Origin: Blattamonas nauphoetae
Taxonomy: Eukaryota; Preaxostyla; Oxymonadida
Reading direction: 5' to 3'
NCBI GenBank assembly: GCA_033064195.1
Contig: JARBJD010000087.1
Location: 62,001-126,000, forward strand
DNA: 64,000 nt
Shown: piece by piece, positions 8,782-20,627 of the stretch
Layout of the letters: every line of letters starts with the position of its first letter
Numbering within the stretch: the stretch's first letter is position 1
Notes under the pieces: model-generated
Seen by the model: only the letters and a program-made list of their open reading frames with translations
Databases searched by the model: none
What the model was told of the DNA's origin: nothing
Translations under genes and position numbers: made by a program

Positions 8782-10144
8782 TCATTTTGTCCCTGGTTTC
8801 TTATCAAATCCAAATCGTTTATTAGCAGACTTGTTTACTAAAAGGAATCGGAGAGATTAACAAAGAATGAGAGGCATACATCGATGGTCTGTCGCTCTGC
8901 TCTGAACTTTCATTCTACCAGGATCGGCATTCACCAACATTCCCAAACCACGCTCCTCTTCACCATAGCCTTGTTCTTCCTTCCCAAATGCCATTTTGTT
9001 CTGTTGTTGATGAATGGCTGTCAGACCATACTTCTCCTTCCATTTCTGCTTTCGTTTCCCTCCTCGTCGCTTCCTTTGAGATGGAGGAGGAGGAAGTGGT
9101 CGTGGCTTTTCAAGCTGCTCTGGAGGGGGCTCCTCCCATTTTCTGATTTTCTCTTCGATCTCATCTTTGAAATCAGCGCCATGTTGTCCGTTCGGATCAT
9201 CTCCTCCATAATCAATGCGGGCACACAATGCAACTCTAAATGAAGGCCGAATAAGAAAGAGAAAGAGCAGACCGTCCTCCCAGTGCACGTGCAGTCTGGA
9301 GTTTATACGCTTCAGATGCTTTCCTCACAGGTGGAGACAAGAAGACGATTCCACTGTGAATGACAGTGCGTGATTGGTTGGCACCAGGTGTGATTTGCTT
9401 ATTCGTCCCAATGTGAAGGATATTACAGGCAGGAGTTCTGGCGAGACTTTCAAGACCTCCAGCTGCATTAACAAGCTGTGCAGCAGATCTCGGACCAAGC
9501 AAGGCGCAGAGATTTGGAGCTTGTGCTTGAATTCTATTTTCAACAAACTGGCCAATGAGAGAACGCTTCTGGTCGAGTTCAATGATGGAATCGCATCCTT
9601 TCAAGATTTCAGTGAGATCTTCCTGGCTCAATAACTCCCGATTTAAATGAAGAGAAGCGGCCATCTTGATTGACATCTGTATTTGTCCTGAAAATTGTTT
9701 GGGGAATTCAAAATTTGTGTCTGTTCTGTTTTGGATGAGTTGGACGATGGTGGCATAATCTACAGGATTTGTGAGGATAGAATCAAGATCTGCGAACTTC
9801 TTTGAATACAATCGAACAATTTGCTTGTGGATACAGGAAATTTCGAAGGAGATTTTCTCGAAGAAAGAATTCGATTGAACCAAGAGTTGCGTTTCCTGTT
9901 CCCGTTCTTCGTCACTTTGATTTGAAGATCGACCTGTAGAAATGTGCTCTGAAATTGTTTGGATATGCCGTTGAAGGTCTGGATTGAGTCGAAGTTGAGC
10001 AAGATCATCAACTTTTGCTGGGCCGATAGCTGATTCGTCTTCTTCAATCAATGGTTCATCTGCGACATCCAAAGCTCCGCCAAGATTCCCAATTTCAGCG
10101 AGATCCTGGGCAAAGTCATCGAAATCATCTTCGTCTACAATCAT
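8782..10144 (-). CDS. PRPF31: PRPF31 / Prp31 U4 snRNP protein
   Basis: Exons 9273-10144, 8880-9235 and 8782-8837 (minus) give 427 aa. After an acidic N-terminus come the coiled-coil and Nop domain. The Nop core reads RIQAQAPNLCALLGPRSAAQL and GGLESLARTPACNILHIG, which contact the U4 kink-turn and 15.5K protein. Splicing over the 37-bp intron 9236-9272 restores ARALGGRVALCARID, equal to the conserved KCTLAARVD region. The C-terminal Prp31 domain (KYGLTAIHQQQNKMAFG) continues through the 42-bp intron 8838-8879 into a short last exon ending KRFGFDKKPGTK. Family role: bridging U4/U6 with U5 in the tri-snRNP. The ATG at 10144 is the first codon of the acidic N-terminus. Human PRPF31 is 499 aa. Confidence 0.9.
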
Positions 10145-10237
10145 CGATCAAACCATGACTTGATATCTGGATCCAGAAAAAAAGACAGGAGTGAAATGGC
10201 AAAGAAAAGAAGATGTTAAGGTATATAATGTCAAATT

Positions 10238-13200
10238 TTATTTATGATGAGAATCTTTTCGAGCTTTGGGAGTTCTCACAGGAGTGTTGAGTGCATTCTG
10301 GTTTAGTGAAGGTGTTGATGTTGCAGTGTATGTTCCCGATCCTTTGTGTCTTGGTGTAGTTGTTGCAGGTGTCATTCCTGTTTTAGGAGCCTTTTTTACC
10401 GTTCGGCGATGTGGCCGAGAAACGGTGTTGTCGAAATTGTCAGCGTCGAGCGCTTGTTCTTCAAACGCTTGTGAAGGCATCTCATTCTCATCTGATTCGA
10501 TCATCACAACTTTTCGGATTGGGGTTTTGAATGCAGTTGATGTTTGTGGTGTCGGCGGAATGACTCGGACAGCTGGTGTGGCTGGTTCTAACCCTTTCAT
10601 GGCTCGAGGGATTGAGGGTGTGACCTTTTGCAATCTCCTTTTTGTGTTTGGAGTTTCAGATCCTTTTTGCTTTGACGGCGTTGAATGAGGACGAAGTGGC
10701 TCAATTTTATCGATGGGATCGTGATTCGGGCTGCCGTGATCATCTCCAACGCTGTTCGGTCGGTCCAGATTTGGCGGGAATTCCTTCCCAGGCCGATCTC
10801 TGATTGCAGCCTCCATCTGTCTTGTTGTGACAACGATCGATCCTGGTGTGAGAGGCATAGTGTTCATTGATTCGTTTGGGTTCTCAGACCCAGAAAGGGT
10901 GTTTGCACTAATCATCGAGTTCACATCGATGTTGAGGCCACGTGGTTGTGTATGGTTCGATGCGGGTGAGGAATTCTGTGAGTCAGAGCGTGTCGGATTT
11001 GTTTGTGGGATAGTTTGTGTTTCAGGATGGTCTTCGGTGACGACTGGTGTGTTTTCAGAATCAGCTCTGATTGATTGTGTTTCTGAGTTGGGATCGGTTC
11101 CTGTTTCTGTTTTTTCGATCTTTTTGAGCTTGTTCCGGCGGGAGATGACGGCAAAGACAACCACAAACGCGATGATCAGGAAGGTGCCTCCGACAGCACT
11201 GATGATGATGATGAATGTCCAGTCGACCGTCTTGCTGGGGTTATCGCCTGGCGACGTGGGGGAGTCCTTCCAGTTGATGTCCACGCCGACCGACGAGTCC
11301 GACGTCCAGCCAACTGTGCCGTCAGCGTTGAAGATGACGAGCGAGCCTGAAACGTCTCCTTGCTTTGAGAAATCGGCGGTGTCGAATGAAGCGGTGCAGG
11401 TTGTGAGTGTTGGGCAGACCAAATCGAAGGTGTGTGTCTCGAGTGTTGCCCCGTCTTTGGAGGTTGACAGCTGAAGCTTCAAGTTGCACGGCATGAGAGC
11501 TTCTCCGTTCACAGTGAGAGTGTATTTGATGCCGTTGATGGCTGCGGGGGTGTCGGCTGTGATGTTCGTGATTGTGGGGACGAAGAGGGTTGACGTGAGG
11601 AGAGACCCATCAACTGTCACTGTCGATCCTTCGCCTGCCTCGGAGGAATCAATCCACAGAGAAGGATGAGCGGACGTGCCATCGCATTCGCCACGGCATT
11701 TGTCTTTTGATCCTGTTCCAGTTGAAGCCTGCATGGAACTGATGGTGACAACGACCCCATCGCCGACGATCTTCATGTTCTTCCTTCCGGCAGCGGAATC
11801 GTCTGTGTTGTCTCGGAAACTGCAGGTGGTGAGTGTGACTGTCGATGCTGGATCAGTATTGGAGGCTGTGTGTGTTTCATCTGTCCCAACGATGATGAAG
11901 ACACTCGGCGAGTGATTGGCAAAATGTGACGACGAGATCGACGATGAGCATTGTTCGAGGCGGATTGTTCCAGTTGTCCAGGAGCACCCATCTGAGTTGT
12001 GATCTGTCGGAGTTGGAGTCGGATGGACTGTCGTGATCTCTTCGAATGAGCAATGCGTGATGGCGATGTTTGCGGACGTCGCGGAGATGAGATGGTAGTA
12101 CTTGGAATCTCCAGACAACTCGATGTTTTTGAAGGACACGTTTGTGAGAGCAAGCGATGTGCCAGCTGCAGCGGTGATGAAATTGGTCTCGACGGGAGAG
12201 ACGAACCGGACTGTTGAATCTTTGATTGAAGCACTGCCTTTGACGAGTTGGACGAGACGTGGGGCGTTGACTGTTGTCTGTTGGGAATATCCGAGCAAGC
12301 ATTGCTGGATGGTGACAGCACCAGAATGAGTGGTCGTTCCAACAAGAAAGACGGTGCATGACGGCGAAAACTCGATGTTGAAGTTGGCGATGTCAAGAGT
12401 TCCTGAGGTGACGACGGTAACTTCACTGACGCCACTCTTTCCTTTGAGAGTCGGGATCGATCCATCTTGACTGGTCTGTCCTGCGATGACCACGTTGTTT
12501 GTGTTGACGAGGATGGTCTCTTCTTCGAACTTGCTTCCTTCGTAATCGACGAGACAGGTGCGGATTGGACAGTTGTTCATTCTTGTGTTGACGGCATACG
12601 AGATTGTCTGGCATTTCGAGCCATTGATCCCACACGTGTCGTCTTTGTCTCCAGATTGGCTCACGGTGAGCGAGGGGGCGGGGATGATCGGACTCAGAGC
12701 GGTTTTGTTTTGGAGAGAGGCGTCTGTGCAGAAGACATTTGGGCGAGAGGACATGGAGTACGATTCAACAAACGATGAAGTTGTGAACAAGCCGAGAGAA
12801 CTGTTGTGGATGATGACATCATTTGAGCCGATCAGTGACTCGTCGGTGCATGTGCAGAGCTCAAACCAACACACTCGGCATGAAAACTGAATGGTGATTG
12901 TGTCGAACCTGATTCCGCCACCCGAACCAGCTGAGCACGCCATGAAGTTGTTGTTGGACATGATGAGGGCAGACGAGATGGATTGAAGACTTACAGCCCC
13001 GCCGCTGCTTTTGGCTGAACAATCGGTGAACGTCACGCTTGTGATGGTGACCGAGTTCGAGTTGAGGATGCACACTCCTCCACCGCTTCCCGCCTCACCC
13101 GAAGCACGGCACGAGGTGAGGTTGCTCATGGTGAGCAGGACGCTGCCTGTTGAGGAATCGTCGCCGTAAAAGAAGAGGAATCCTCCGCATGTGTCTTGGC

Positions 13201-14380
13201 CAGTGCACGCCGAGGATGTTACTGTGCATTGGATGATCTGAAGAGCAAACGTGTATTTGTCAAAGAAGAGACTGGCGCCAGAGTCGGAGGACACCATGTT
13301 TTTAAACGTGCAGGATTGGATTGAAACAGCGCTTCTCATGCTGCTGTCGTATGAGAGACGTTGGCTCCCTGTAAAAGACTTTCCAAAGACGTCTCCTTGA
13401 TTCGTGTTGCATGTTTCGAGTGAAGAATTCGAAATGGATGAAGAAAGTCCTGAAGAAATTGGTGCTACAATGGTTCCGTAAAGTGGATTGTGGATGTTGG
13501 ATAGGGAGGATGATAAAAGGCGTTGGTGGGATGATGGGCTAAATGTCTGAATGGGTGAAGTGTCTGAGGAAGAAAAGGTTAGATTTTCGAAGGCATAGGA
13601 CATAACAGTCGAAGAAAGAACTGGGTTTGTGGCAGATATCATGTCAATAGATGCAGAAACCCCACTTGAAGAATGGATCTTCATTGAAGTGAGAGAGCCA
13701 GTTGAAAGAGTGATTGAGAAGGAGTTTTCTTCACTGCTTGTGGACGAAATAGATGCAAACGGAGAAATAACACCAAAAATGTTCTGAATGCGAGAACTAA
13801 TGATTGATAATGACGATCCTTGTTGGTTATTCGGAGTGGGAGGATATGAAATGAGAAAGGGTGAAGTGTCATGTGGGATGTGTAGTTGACATTCTTTGAT
13901 GGCAAGATTGGAATAACATATGCATGCTATACGAGCGGATGGGCTAAATCGATTCGGTTCTCTTTGTGATCGACTGAAAGGTTGGTCATGATTGTTGTCG
14001 TCAATGTTGAGAGTAAAATCTGAAAGGATCATCGATGAATTCTGAAGGATGAACAAATAATCGTTTTCTATCTGCTTAGTGGCTTTTCTCTCCGGCTGAT
14101 CACCTCCATTCTGGGATACTGATCGTGGGTGAACGATGATTGAATCTTTGTACCCAATGAGGTGAATATCAATAGACTCCAGTAATTCACCTTCTGCGTA
14201 ATATGTTCCGGGTTTAAGGTGTGTTTGCTCTTGCAAAGCTGTTTGTTCGAGATTTTGGACAACTTTTTTTGGCAGGCAGTCAATGAGCCATGATGGCGAG
14301 GATTGAGTTTCAGTGGGAGGAAAACAGCATAAAGATGAGATACAGTGAGACAGAAGGAGAAAGATATGAGGGAAGTGCAT
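10238..14380 (-). CDS. Large beta-helix type I surface protein
   Basis: A single exon of 1380 aa. The ATG at 14380 starts a signal peptide (MHFPHIFLLLSHCISSLCC); the frame runs further upstream without an ATG. The ectodomain is Ser/Thr/Cys-rich with parallel beta-helix-like repeats, e.g. VTITSVTFTDCSAKSSGGA and LIMSNNNFMACSAGSGGG. One TM helix (about residues 1053-1080, FIIIISAVGGTFLIIAFVVV) precedes a roughly 300-residue cytoplasmic tail rich in Ser, Thr and Pro with many TP/SP sites. This layout matches the large families of predicted surface proteins in metamonads. Ligand and function are unknown. The stop codon merges into TAAATAAAA, which may include the polyadenylation signal. It shares a 62-bp intergenic region with the divergent LRR gene. 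Confidence 0.75.
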   Translation of the reverse strand: MHFPHIFLLLSHCISSLCCFPPTETQSSPSWLIDCLPKKVVQNLEQTALQEQTHLKPGTYYAEGELLESIDIHLIGYKDSIIVHPRSVSQNGGDQPERKATKQIENDYLFILQNSSMILSDFTLNIDDNNHDQPFSRSQREPNRFSPSARIACICYSNLAIKECQLHIPHDTSPFLISYPPTPNNQQGSSLSIISSRIQNIFGVISPFASISSTSSEENSFSITLSTGSLTSMKIHSSSGVSASIDMISATNPVLSSTVMSYAFENLTFSSSDTSPIQTFSPSSHQRLLSSSLSNIHNPLYGTIVAPISSGLSSSISNSSLETCNTNQGDVFGKSFTGSQRLSYDSSMRSAVSIQSCTFKNMVSSDSGASLFFDKYTFALQIIQCTVTSSACTGQDTCGGFLFFYGDDSSTGSVLLTMSNLTSCRASGEAGSGGGVCILNSNSVTITSVTFTDCSAKSSGGAVSLQSISSALIMSNNNFMACSAGSGGGIRFDTITIQFSCRVCWFELCTCTDESLIGSNDVIIHNSSLGLFTTSSFVESYSMSSRPNVFCTDASLQNKTALSPIIPAPSLTVSQSGDKDDTCGINGSKCQTISYAVNTRMNNCPIRTCLVDYEGSKFEEETILVNTNNVVIAGQTSQDGSIPTLKGKSGVSEVTVVTSGTLDIANFNIEFSPSCTVFLVGTTTHSGAVTIQQCLLGYSQQTTVNAPRLVQLVKGSASIKDSTVRFVSPVETNFITAAAGTSLALTNVSFKNIELSGDSKYYHLISATSANIAITHCSFEEITTVHPTPTPTDHNSDGCSWTTGTIRLEQCSSSISSSHFANHSPSVFIIVGTDETHTASNTDPASTVTLTTCSFRDNTDDSAAGRKNMKIVGDGVVVTISSMQASTGTGSKDKCRGECDGTSAHPSLWIDSSEAGEGSTVTVDGSLLTSTLFVPTITNITADTPAAINGIKYTLTVNGEALMPCNLKLQLSTSKDGATLETHTFDLVCPTLTTCTASFDTADFSKQGDVSGSLVIFNADGTVGWTSDSSVGVDINWKDSPTSPGDNPSKTVDWTFIIIISAVGGTFLIIAFVVVFAVISRRNKLKKIEKTETGTDPNSETQSIRADSENTPVVTEDHPETQTIPQTNPTRSDSQNSSPASNHTQPRGLNIDVNSMISANTLSGSENPNESMNTMPLTPGSIVVTTRQMEAAIRDRPGKEFPPNLDRPNSVGDDHGSPNHDPIDKIEPLRPHSTPSKQKGSETPNTKRRLQKVTPSIPRAMKGLEPATPAVRVIPPTPQTSTAFKTPIRKVVMIESDENEMPSQAFEEQALDADNFDNTVSRPHRRTVKKAPKTGMTPATTTPRHKGSGTYTATSTPSLNQNALNTPVRTPKARKDSHHK

Positions 14381-14442
14381 GGATAAGGCGAAGATGAGTC
14401 TTCGTTTTAAAAAAACTGGCCCTGCATTAATTTTTTCTCCAG

Positions 14443-17400
14443 ATGGCTTTTTCAAAAGGCATTCTCAGTATGTAACTTTTTGCTAGCATTGAATCACTTC
14501 TACTTTTAATATATTTTAATCGTTATCTTCTCCATTTAGGGATTCAGACAGAAGATCAACTGAATTCAGCTGAAGCGACTCTGTCAAGCAGTGTACGAGT
14601 CAAATCTGTTGAATATTCTGTCAATCTGAAGAATAAACCACTTTTGATGACGCCTGCTATCATGAGGAGTCTTTGTATTGCTTTCAACAAGTCTTCATCC
14701 GCCCACCAACTTACTATCCAATCTATTCCTCTGTCATGTGATGTTATCCGGGAAATGAAAGCCTTATTTGTTCCTGATTCCAATCTTTCCGTTCTTCGAT
14801 TGATTGACTGTGAGTTTGTCTCAATTCTTCACTGTCAATCGTTTGTAGCATGGATGACAACACTATCATGGTCTTAGGGATGCTAATTCTGAAGAATGCA
14901 CCAACATCTCTCCGTTATCTCGATCTTTCAAAGAATAAGTTGGGATTACATCCTCCTTCCAAGCTCGAACCTCAACGTGACTCTACTTCGGGATGTAAGG
15001 TAGATTTTACATTTTTTTCTGAAACTTTTTCTCTATACAGATCATTGCACGTGTTTTAGTTGACCCACGTGTTTCTCTGAGCACATTAATCCTCGATCAC
15101 AACCCTCTCGGAAACTTTGGCATCCTGTGTCTTTCACAAGTGATTTCGCATTCTGTCCTGCGAGAATTATCACTATCTGATGTGAATGGTCTTCCTCACG
15201 GAATGATGTGTCTCTTCAGAGCAATCAACCATTCTCTCAATCTCACCACTCTAAATCTCTCCCACAATATTATCGGCCATGAAGCATTCACTCTCCTCCT
15301 CAAAAACCTTCCCGAGACTCAGATTTCTTCCCTTTCCCTTCGCGGTTTGTGCACCCTTCACTTCTATCTTCATCCAGACACATACCTCGACAACGTCATC
15401 CTCATTCGTCTTGGGGGAATGATGAAAGAGAACTGTTTCACCACCAAACTGGATTTTCTGGACATTTCTGAGAATGCAATCACAGAAAATGAAGCCCAGG
15501 ACTTCTGCAACCTGATCAGAGATTCTGTCCAGGTTGGGACGATCGCATGTGCTCGTCTGCCTCTCTCGTTCTCATTTTTTCCAGCAATCCCTCACGACAT
15601 GATCTCACCCAGGCAAAACTGGAACAGGATGGACACCCATTACACCTTCATCAAGAACCAAGTCAAGTTCAACGCTCTCAAAGGCACACCGCAAGAGAAG
15701 AAACTCAAACCACTCAAGAAGCCGAATGTGAACATCCTCACCCAGCTGCAGTATCTGAAAGTGAAGTCGTTTTCGATTGTCTCCGTCCTGCTGCTTCTGT
15801 TCAACGCTGGACTCAACTTGTACGATAACATCAACGTATCTCTCCTCCTTCCGTCATCTCTCTCATCTCTCTCATCTCTCTCTTCCTTCCCTCATGTCGC
15901 TCTTCCTTCCGTCATTTCGCTCCTCCTCTCATTTCTCTCATCTCTCAGGATATAATCGCTGGTGCCGAATACATCCAAAATGGAGTCCTCGTTGCCGGCA
16001 TCGCAATGTTCGCGATCGTCGTCATTTCGCTGGTCGCGGGAGGCATCTGGTATTTCGTCAAGTCGCAGATCAAACGGAGAAGGGCCAGACGGAGCGGGTA
16101 TCCTCAGAGCAACATGCGATGGATGGCGTTTCTTTACAGTGTTGGTCTCGGGCAGCTTGTGGAAACCTTCATTCTCATGTATCGGACACACGGTCTGTCT
16201 CTGTGATTTTGATTTCCTCGTCTCTCACAGGCAACTGGGAAGTCCTCAAAGACGAGAATCCGATTGACATGGTGTCCAAACAGACGTTCAACACGATCGA
16301 GTTCATCCGACTCTTTTTGGAGCAGATTCCGTCGATCCTGATCAACGGTCTGTACCTCATCGTGCTGAACGAGCAGTGGGGGACGAGCATCATCCTCTCT
16401 TTCGTGCTTGCCATCTTCAAGACAGCTCGCGAACTCGGCGGACACATCTCGACCATCCACAACATCCCGAAGGAGACGCCGCAGATCGAAGAGCTTGACG
16501 ACTCGCTGTTTGAGGAGATCAAAGTCGACATTTATATTCTGTTCTCGTTCTCGCTTGTTGTCATCCGAATGCTGATGGGATTCAGTCTCAACTGGATCAA
16601 CCTCCTCCATTCGCTTGTCGTCGGGTTCCTGTACTATTTCGTCATCTTCCTCGTCCTCTTCCGGTTCGACAAGAAGAACCCTTTCGACATCATCGCGCAT
16701 GCTGGGAAGATCTCGTTCTATTCGATGTTCTGCTACTCCGACGTCGTCTTCTGCTCCCTCCGCGGGCGTGCGAAGTATTATCTGTACTGCCACCGTGTCC
16801 ACCGGGTTGTGTTCCTCATCATCGACCTCGTCGCTATGGTCTATCGCATTGTGACGTTCTGCTGGTATCTGATCGCGTCCGACTCTCTCTTCCATCCGCT
16901 TGTCCTCGCCATCTTCTTCTCCCTTCCCGTCTTCGATGTCTTTTTCTACTTTGTCCGAATCGTCATCGATATGAACGGCGTTGCGCGGGCGAAAGTGTTT
17001 GATCAGATTGTGCAGAAAACACGGAAGAACGAAGAAGCGATGGGCATCTCCTATTCCGACGACGACGACGAGTACTACTTCAACAAACCCCCCGAACAGC
17101 CCCAAATGGAGGAGCCGCCTCTGTTTCAGCCCTTCCTTCAGCCGATCCCCCCTCCGTCTGCAGCAGTCCAGGCACCGATGGTTCAATCAGTCACAACAAA
17201 CACACGGCGGAGGAGAAACCCACTTCTCGAACCAGGCGGAGCAGATGGTGACATCGAAGACGAGCCTCTCCCCCTCCCTGAGGAGCTGGAACAGCAGATA
17301 CCACCTTCGCGTGCCACTCAGCGCAGTCGGACTCAGCCGATCTATCCGTCGACTGTCGACGCGTTCTCGAACCCACATCAGAATGCAATGGGCGAGACAG

Positions 17401-17474
17401 TCAGATCTACTCGTTCACAGCTACCGTCCTCGCAGGATCGAATGTCGACAAACTCACGGACAACTCTTCCCTGA
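14443..17474 (+). CDS. Leucine-rich-repeat / multi-span membrane protein fusion
   Basis: Eight exons: 14443-14467, 14540-14813, 14849-14999, 15041-15344, 15378-15548, 15585-15835, 15949-16192 and 16231-17474, giving 887 aa in one frame. Residues about 60-300 are RNase-inhibitor-type LRRs, e.g. SLRYLDLSKNKLG, LTTLNLSHNIIGHEAF and LDFLDISENAITENEA. About eight membrane helices follow, beginning FSIVSVLLLLFNAGLNLY and GIAMFAIVVISLVAGGIW. One segment (FIRLFLEQIPSILINGLYLIV) recalls XK/XKR scramblase-like proteins, but that link is weak. The C-terminal 150 residues are Pro/Gln-rich and cytoplasmic. Exon 1 is only 25 bp and joins through a 72-bp intron. The 113-bp intron 15836-15948 is a TCTC-rich low-complexity tract. 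Function unknown; it may be a membrane sensor or transporter. Confidence 0.7.
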
Positions 17475-17714
17475 TCTTCTTTTATTCCTCTTATTGAGAT
17501 TATCTTCATTTTTCTTCATTTCTACATCTGTAGAGCAGATTGTTAAGAATCTCAAGTGTTCATAATTTTTCCTGATTTAAAGATATTTTTTCCACATTTT
17601 CAATCAAAACGAAGCAGTTAGTTTTGTTTTCAAAGAGCTTTTTTTTGACTGAAATGTCAAAACTTTAAGAATGGGTTGGAAAACCGTCTCGTTGTTCTTG
17701 ATTTATTGGATACA

Positions 17715-20535
17715 ATGAGTGACAATCCCGATGATAACAAAGGTCTAGATGGTCTTGACGGCCAAGATGAAAAGGTTTGTCAGTTTTTCGTCACTTCCAC
17801 TCCTCTCACTCTTCTTCGTAGCAATTCGATGGAATGGCTGCATTTCAACCAAATGCTTTTGAAACTTTCGAAAAAGATTTCAATGAAGTTCTCGCTCAAC
17901 TTGTCGGAGATACTTCACTGGATCAATTTAGGGAAGAATACGAGAAATTGTACCGAGCCCTCCAAAAGAGTCATGAAAGTGAAAAACGATTGATTCGACG
18001 TTGTCAAGAACTTAACTCTGAGATTGTGAGCAATGCAGCCAAAGTCAAAACAGCTTTGTCTTTATCACAAAAGGATAGTGAGACAATCGCCACTCTCCGA
18101 AAAGTCTGTGTTCTTGTTGCAATTTATCCCAACCCGATATGTTTTCTCCTTTATGTGTGTAATAGGAAGTTGATACATGCTTTAAGATGGTCAATGCATC
18201 TCGTGAAAAAGAACGATTGGCAAAAGAAACAATTGAACAACTGAAAACTGAAATTGCGAACCTTAGCAAACTTGTCGATCAAGGACCATCTGCATCTGCT
18301 GAACAGGAAGCTGCAATCCAAGAATTGCAGCGAGTTCGAGACGAACTCCTTGGGGAAAGAGATCATCTTTCTCAACAGATCAATCAATATAAACAGGAAA
18401 CTCTCGATGGAGTCAACAAAATCCACAAACTCGAAAGTGAAATTCTACGTCTTCAACATGATTCTGAGGCTGGTCAAAAGAAGGTTAAAGAGAAGGAGGC
18501 AGAAATGGAAAAATTGAAAAGACGGAACGAAACTCAAGATCGGACTATCCAAGAACAATCTGAACAACTTGCCCAAAAAGACGTTGATATTTCTGTTCGA
18601 AATGAACAATTAAAAACGGCTCAACGTGACGCTCGTGAGCTGCGTGAAGCTCAATCCAAATCACTCGCTGATGTGGAAACGATGAGGAGTAACTACCTCA
18701 GAGAGAAGGAAAGAAATACTCGCCTGGAAAAGGACATCGCAAAGAAGAATGACGAGATCACGCTTCAAATGAAGGCAGCTGCCCAACTCGAACAGGAAAA
18801 GCGTGCAAAGGAGAAGGAACTCCAACAATCGTCACAAAAGCAGAAGGATGTCGAAAGAGAGGTGGAAAGATGGGTGAAGATGGAAAGGGCCGCAGAGGAC
18901 AAAACTCAAAAAGTCGAGGCGGAGAAGAGAGAGCTCGAGGAGAAGGTGAAGATGCTCACTCGAGACGTCCAACTGCTCGAAAACGCCCTCGCCGACAAAC
19001 ACCAACTGAACGAAGGGCTGGCCAAGAAGCTGAATCTGATGGACGACAAGCTGGTGTCGGAAATACACAAGAAGGAGAATGTGGAGGGCGAGAAGAGGGA
19101 AGTGTCGGAAGAGAAGAAAGCTCTGTCGACGCAGGTGGACAAGGCGAAGAAGGATCTCCAACAACTCCGCACTCGCATTATGGAACTCGAAAAGGAGAAG
19201 CTGAAGTATTCTCAGTTGCACAACCAAAGCCGCGAAGAGTGGAAGCAGGCCATCGCAGATCTGAAGATCAAGGAGCTGCGAGTGAGCGATCTTCAAAAGG
19301 AGCGGGAGGATCTTCTCGACAAACTCAAACAGCAGCAGCAACTTTATGAAACTGTCCGTGCCGAACGAAACTTGGCAAACAGGAACTTGATGTCTGCACA
19401 AGAAGCACTCGCCGAATACAGGCGAAAGTTCTCGCTGATGGACCAACAATTGGTGCAACTGAAGGACGAGAACAAAATTAAGAGTGAGACGTGTGTTGTG
19501 CTGAAACACGATCTGGACAAGGTCGTCAACGAAGTCCAAACGAAGGAGAAGGAGATTGGAGAACTGTGTCGACAGCTGAAGTCTTCAGAAGAGACAGTTG
19601 CGTCCGAAGAGAAGGAGATCAAAAAACTGGATCACATCATTGCCACGTCCGAAGTGCAAGTGAGGCAGCTTCGAGAGCAGTACAAGACAGTGATGCAGGA
19701 GAGAGACATCCTCGGCGCTCAGCTGATCCGAAGGAACGATGAGCTGAACCTTCTCTACGAGAAGATCAAGATCCAACAGAGCACGCTGTCGAAGGGAGAG
19801 GTGCAGTACAACGAACGACTCGAGGACATCCGCCTACTCAAATACAAAATATCTGAGCTCAAGAATCAGCTCCAGATCCTGTCAGGACGTGTCTCGAATG
19901 TCGACCTGCTCAAAAAGGAGATCATTCGTCTCCAGCAAGAACTGCAGGACGAACGCAACAAGTCGCAGGCCATGTCGGAGGAACTTGAGAACCCGATGAA
20001 CGTGCACAGGTGGAAGCTGCTAGAAGGGTCAGACCCAGCCATGTTCGACATGGTGATGAAGATCAAGGCTCTCCAGAAGCGTCTCATCAACAAGGCCGAA
20101 GAGGTGATGGAGAAGAACATCCAGCTGGAGGAGAAGGAGAAGGCACAGCAGAAGCTGCAGGACATGCTGAAGAGGCAGCCGGGTGTGGAGGCGTCTAAAC
20201 AGCTCAATACACTTCAAGTGGCCATGCGCGAGCGGTCTAAGCAGCTGAAGGTTTGTTCTCTTCTCTGTCATCGGCATTCTCTCTTTTCTTAGGCACTCGC
20301 AGCTGAGTTGAACTTTGCACAGGCTCAACTGGAAGAGTATCAGTTTGAGATTCAAAACAAAACATCAGAGAACCAGGAACTCAAGGAGAAGTACTTCTCC
20401 TTGAAAAAGAAGGAGTTTACGGAGAGAGAGAAGAAGAGGGAGATTGTCGAACGAGAGAGGCAAGCCACGGCTCAGCCGAATCTCCCGTCTGCTCCTCGTT
20501 TCGTTGGAGGTGGTTTTTCTTTGGATAGGGTGTGA
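17715..20535 (+). CDS. CFAP58: CFAP58 (CCDC147) flagellar coiled-coil protein
   Basis: Exons 17715-17774, 17822-18103, 18166-20250 and 20293-20535 give 889 aa (human 872). Diagnostic stretches are REEYEKLYRALQKSHESEKR, CQELNSEIVSNAAKVKTALS and AKETIEQLKTEIANLSKLV, near-identical to CFAP58. The rest is continuous coiled coil. Family role: an axoneme-associated protein needed for flagellar assembly and motility. Its presence shows that the organism builds flagella. Introns are 42-62 bp and mostly near the 5' end. Codon choice becomes GC-richer along exon 3. It converges on CSN4 with 92 bp between stops. Confidence 0.93.
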
Positions 20536-20627
20536 AACGTCACTTAATTTTTCATCTCAATCTCTTCATTTTGTCTTTTTGATGACCACTTTCAAAAGAG
20601 AACGATTTGAAGTGAAAGACAATAAAT

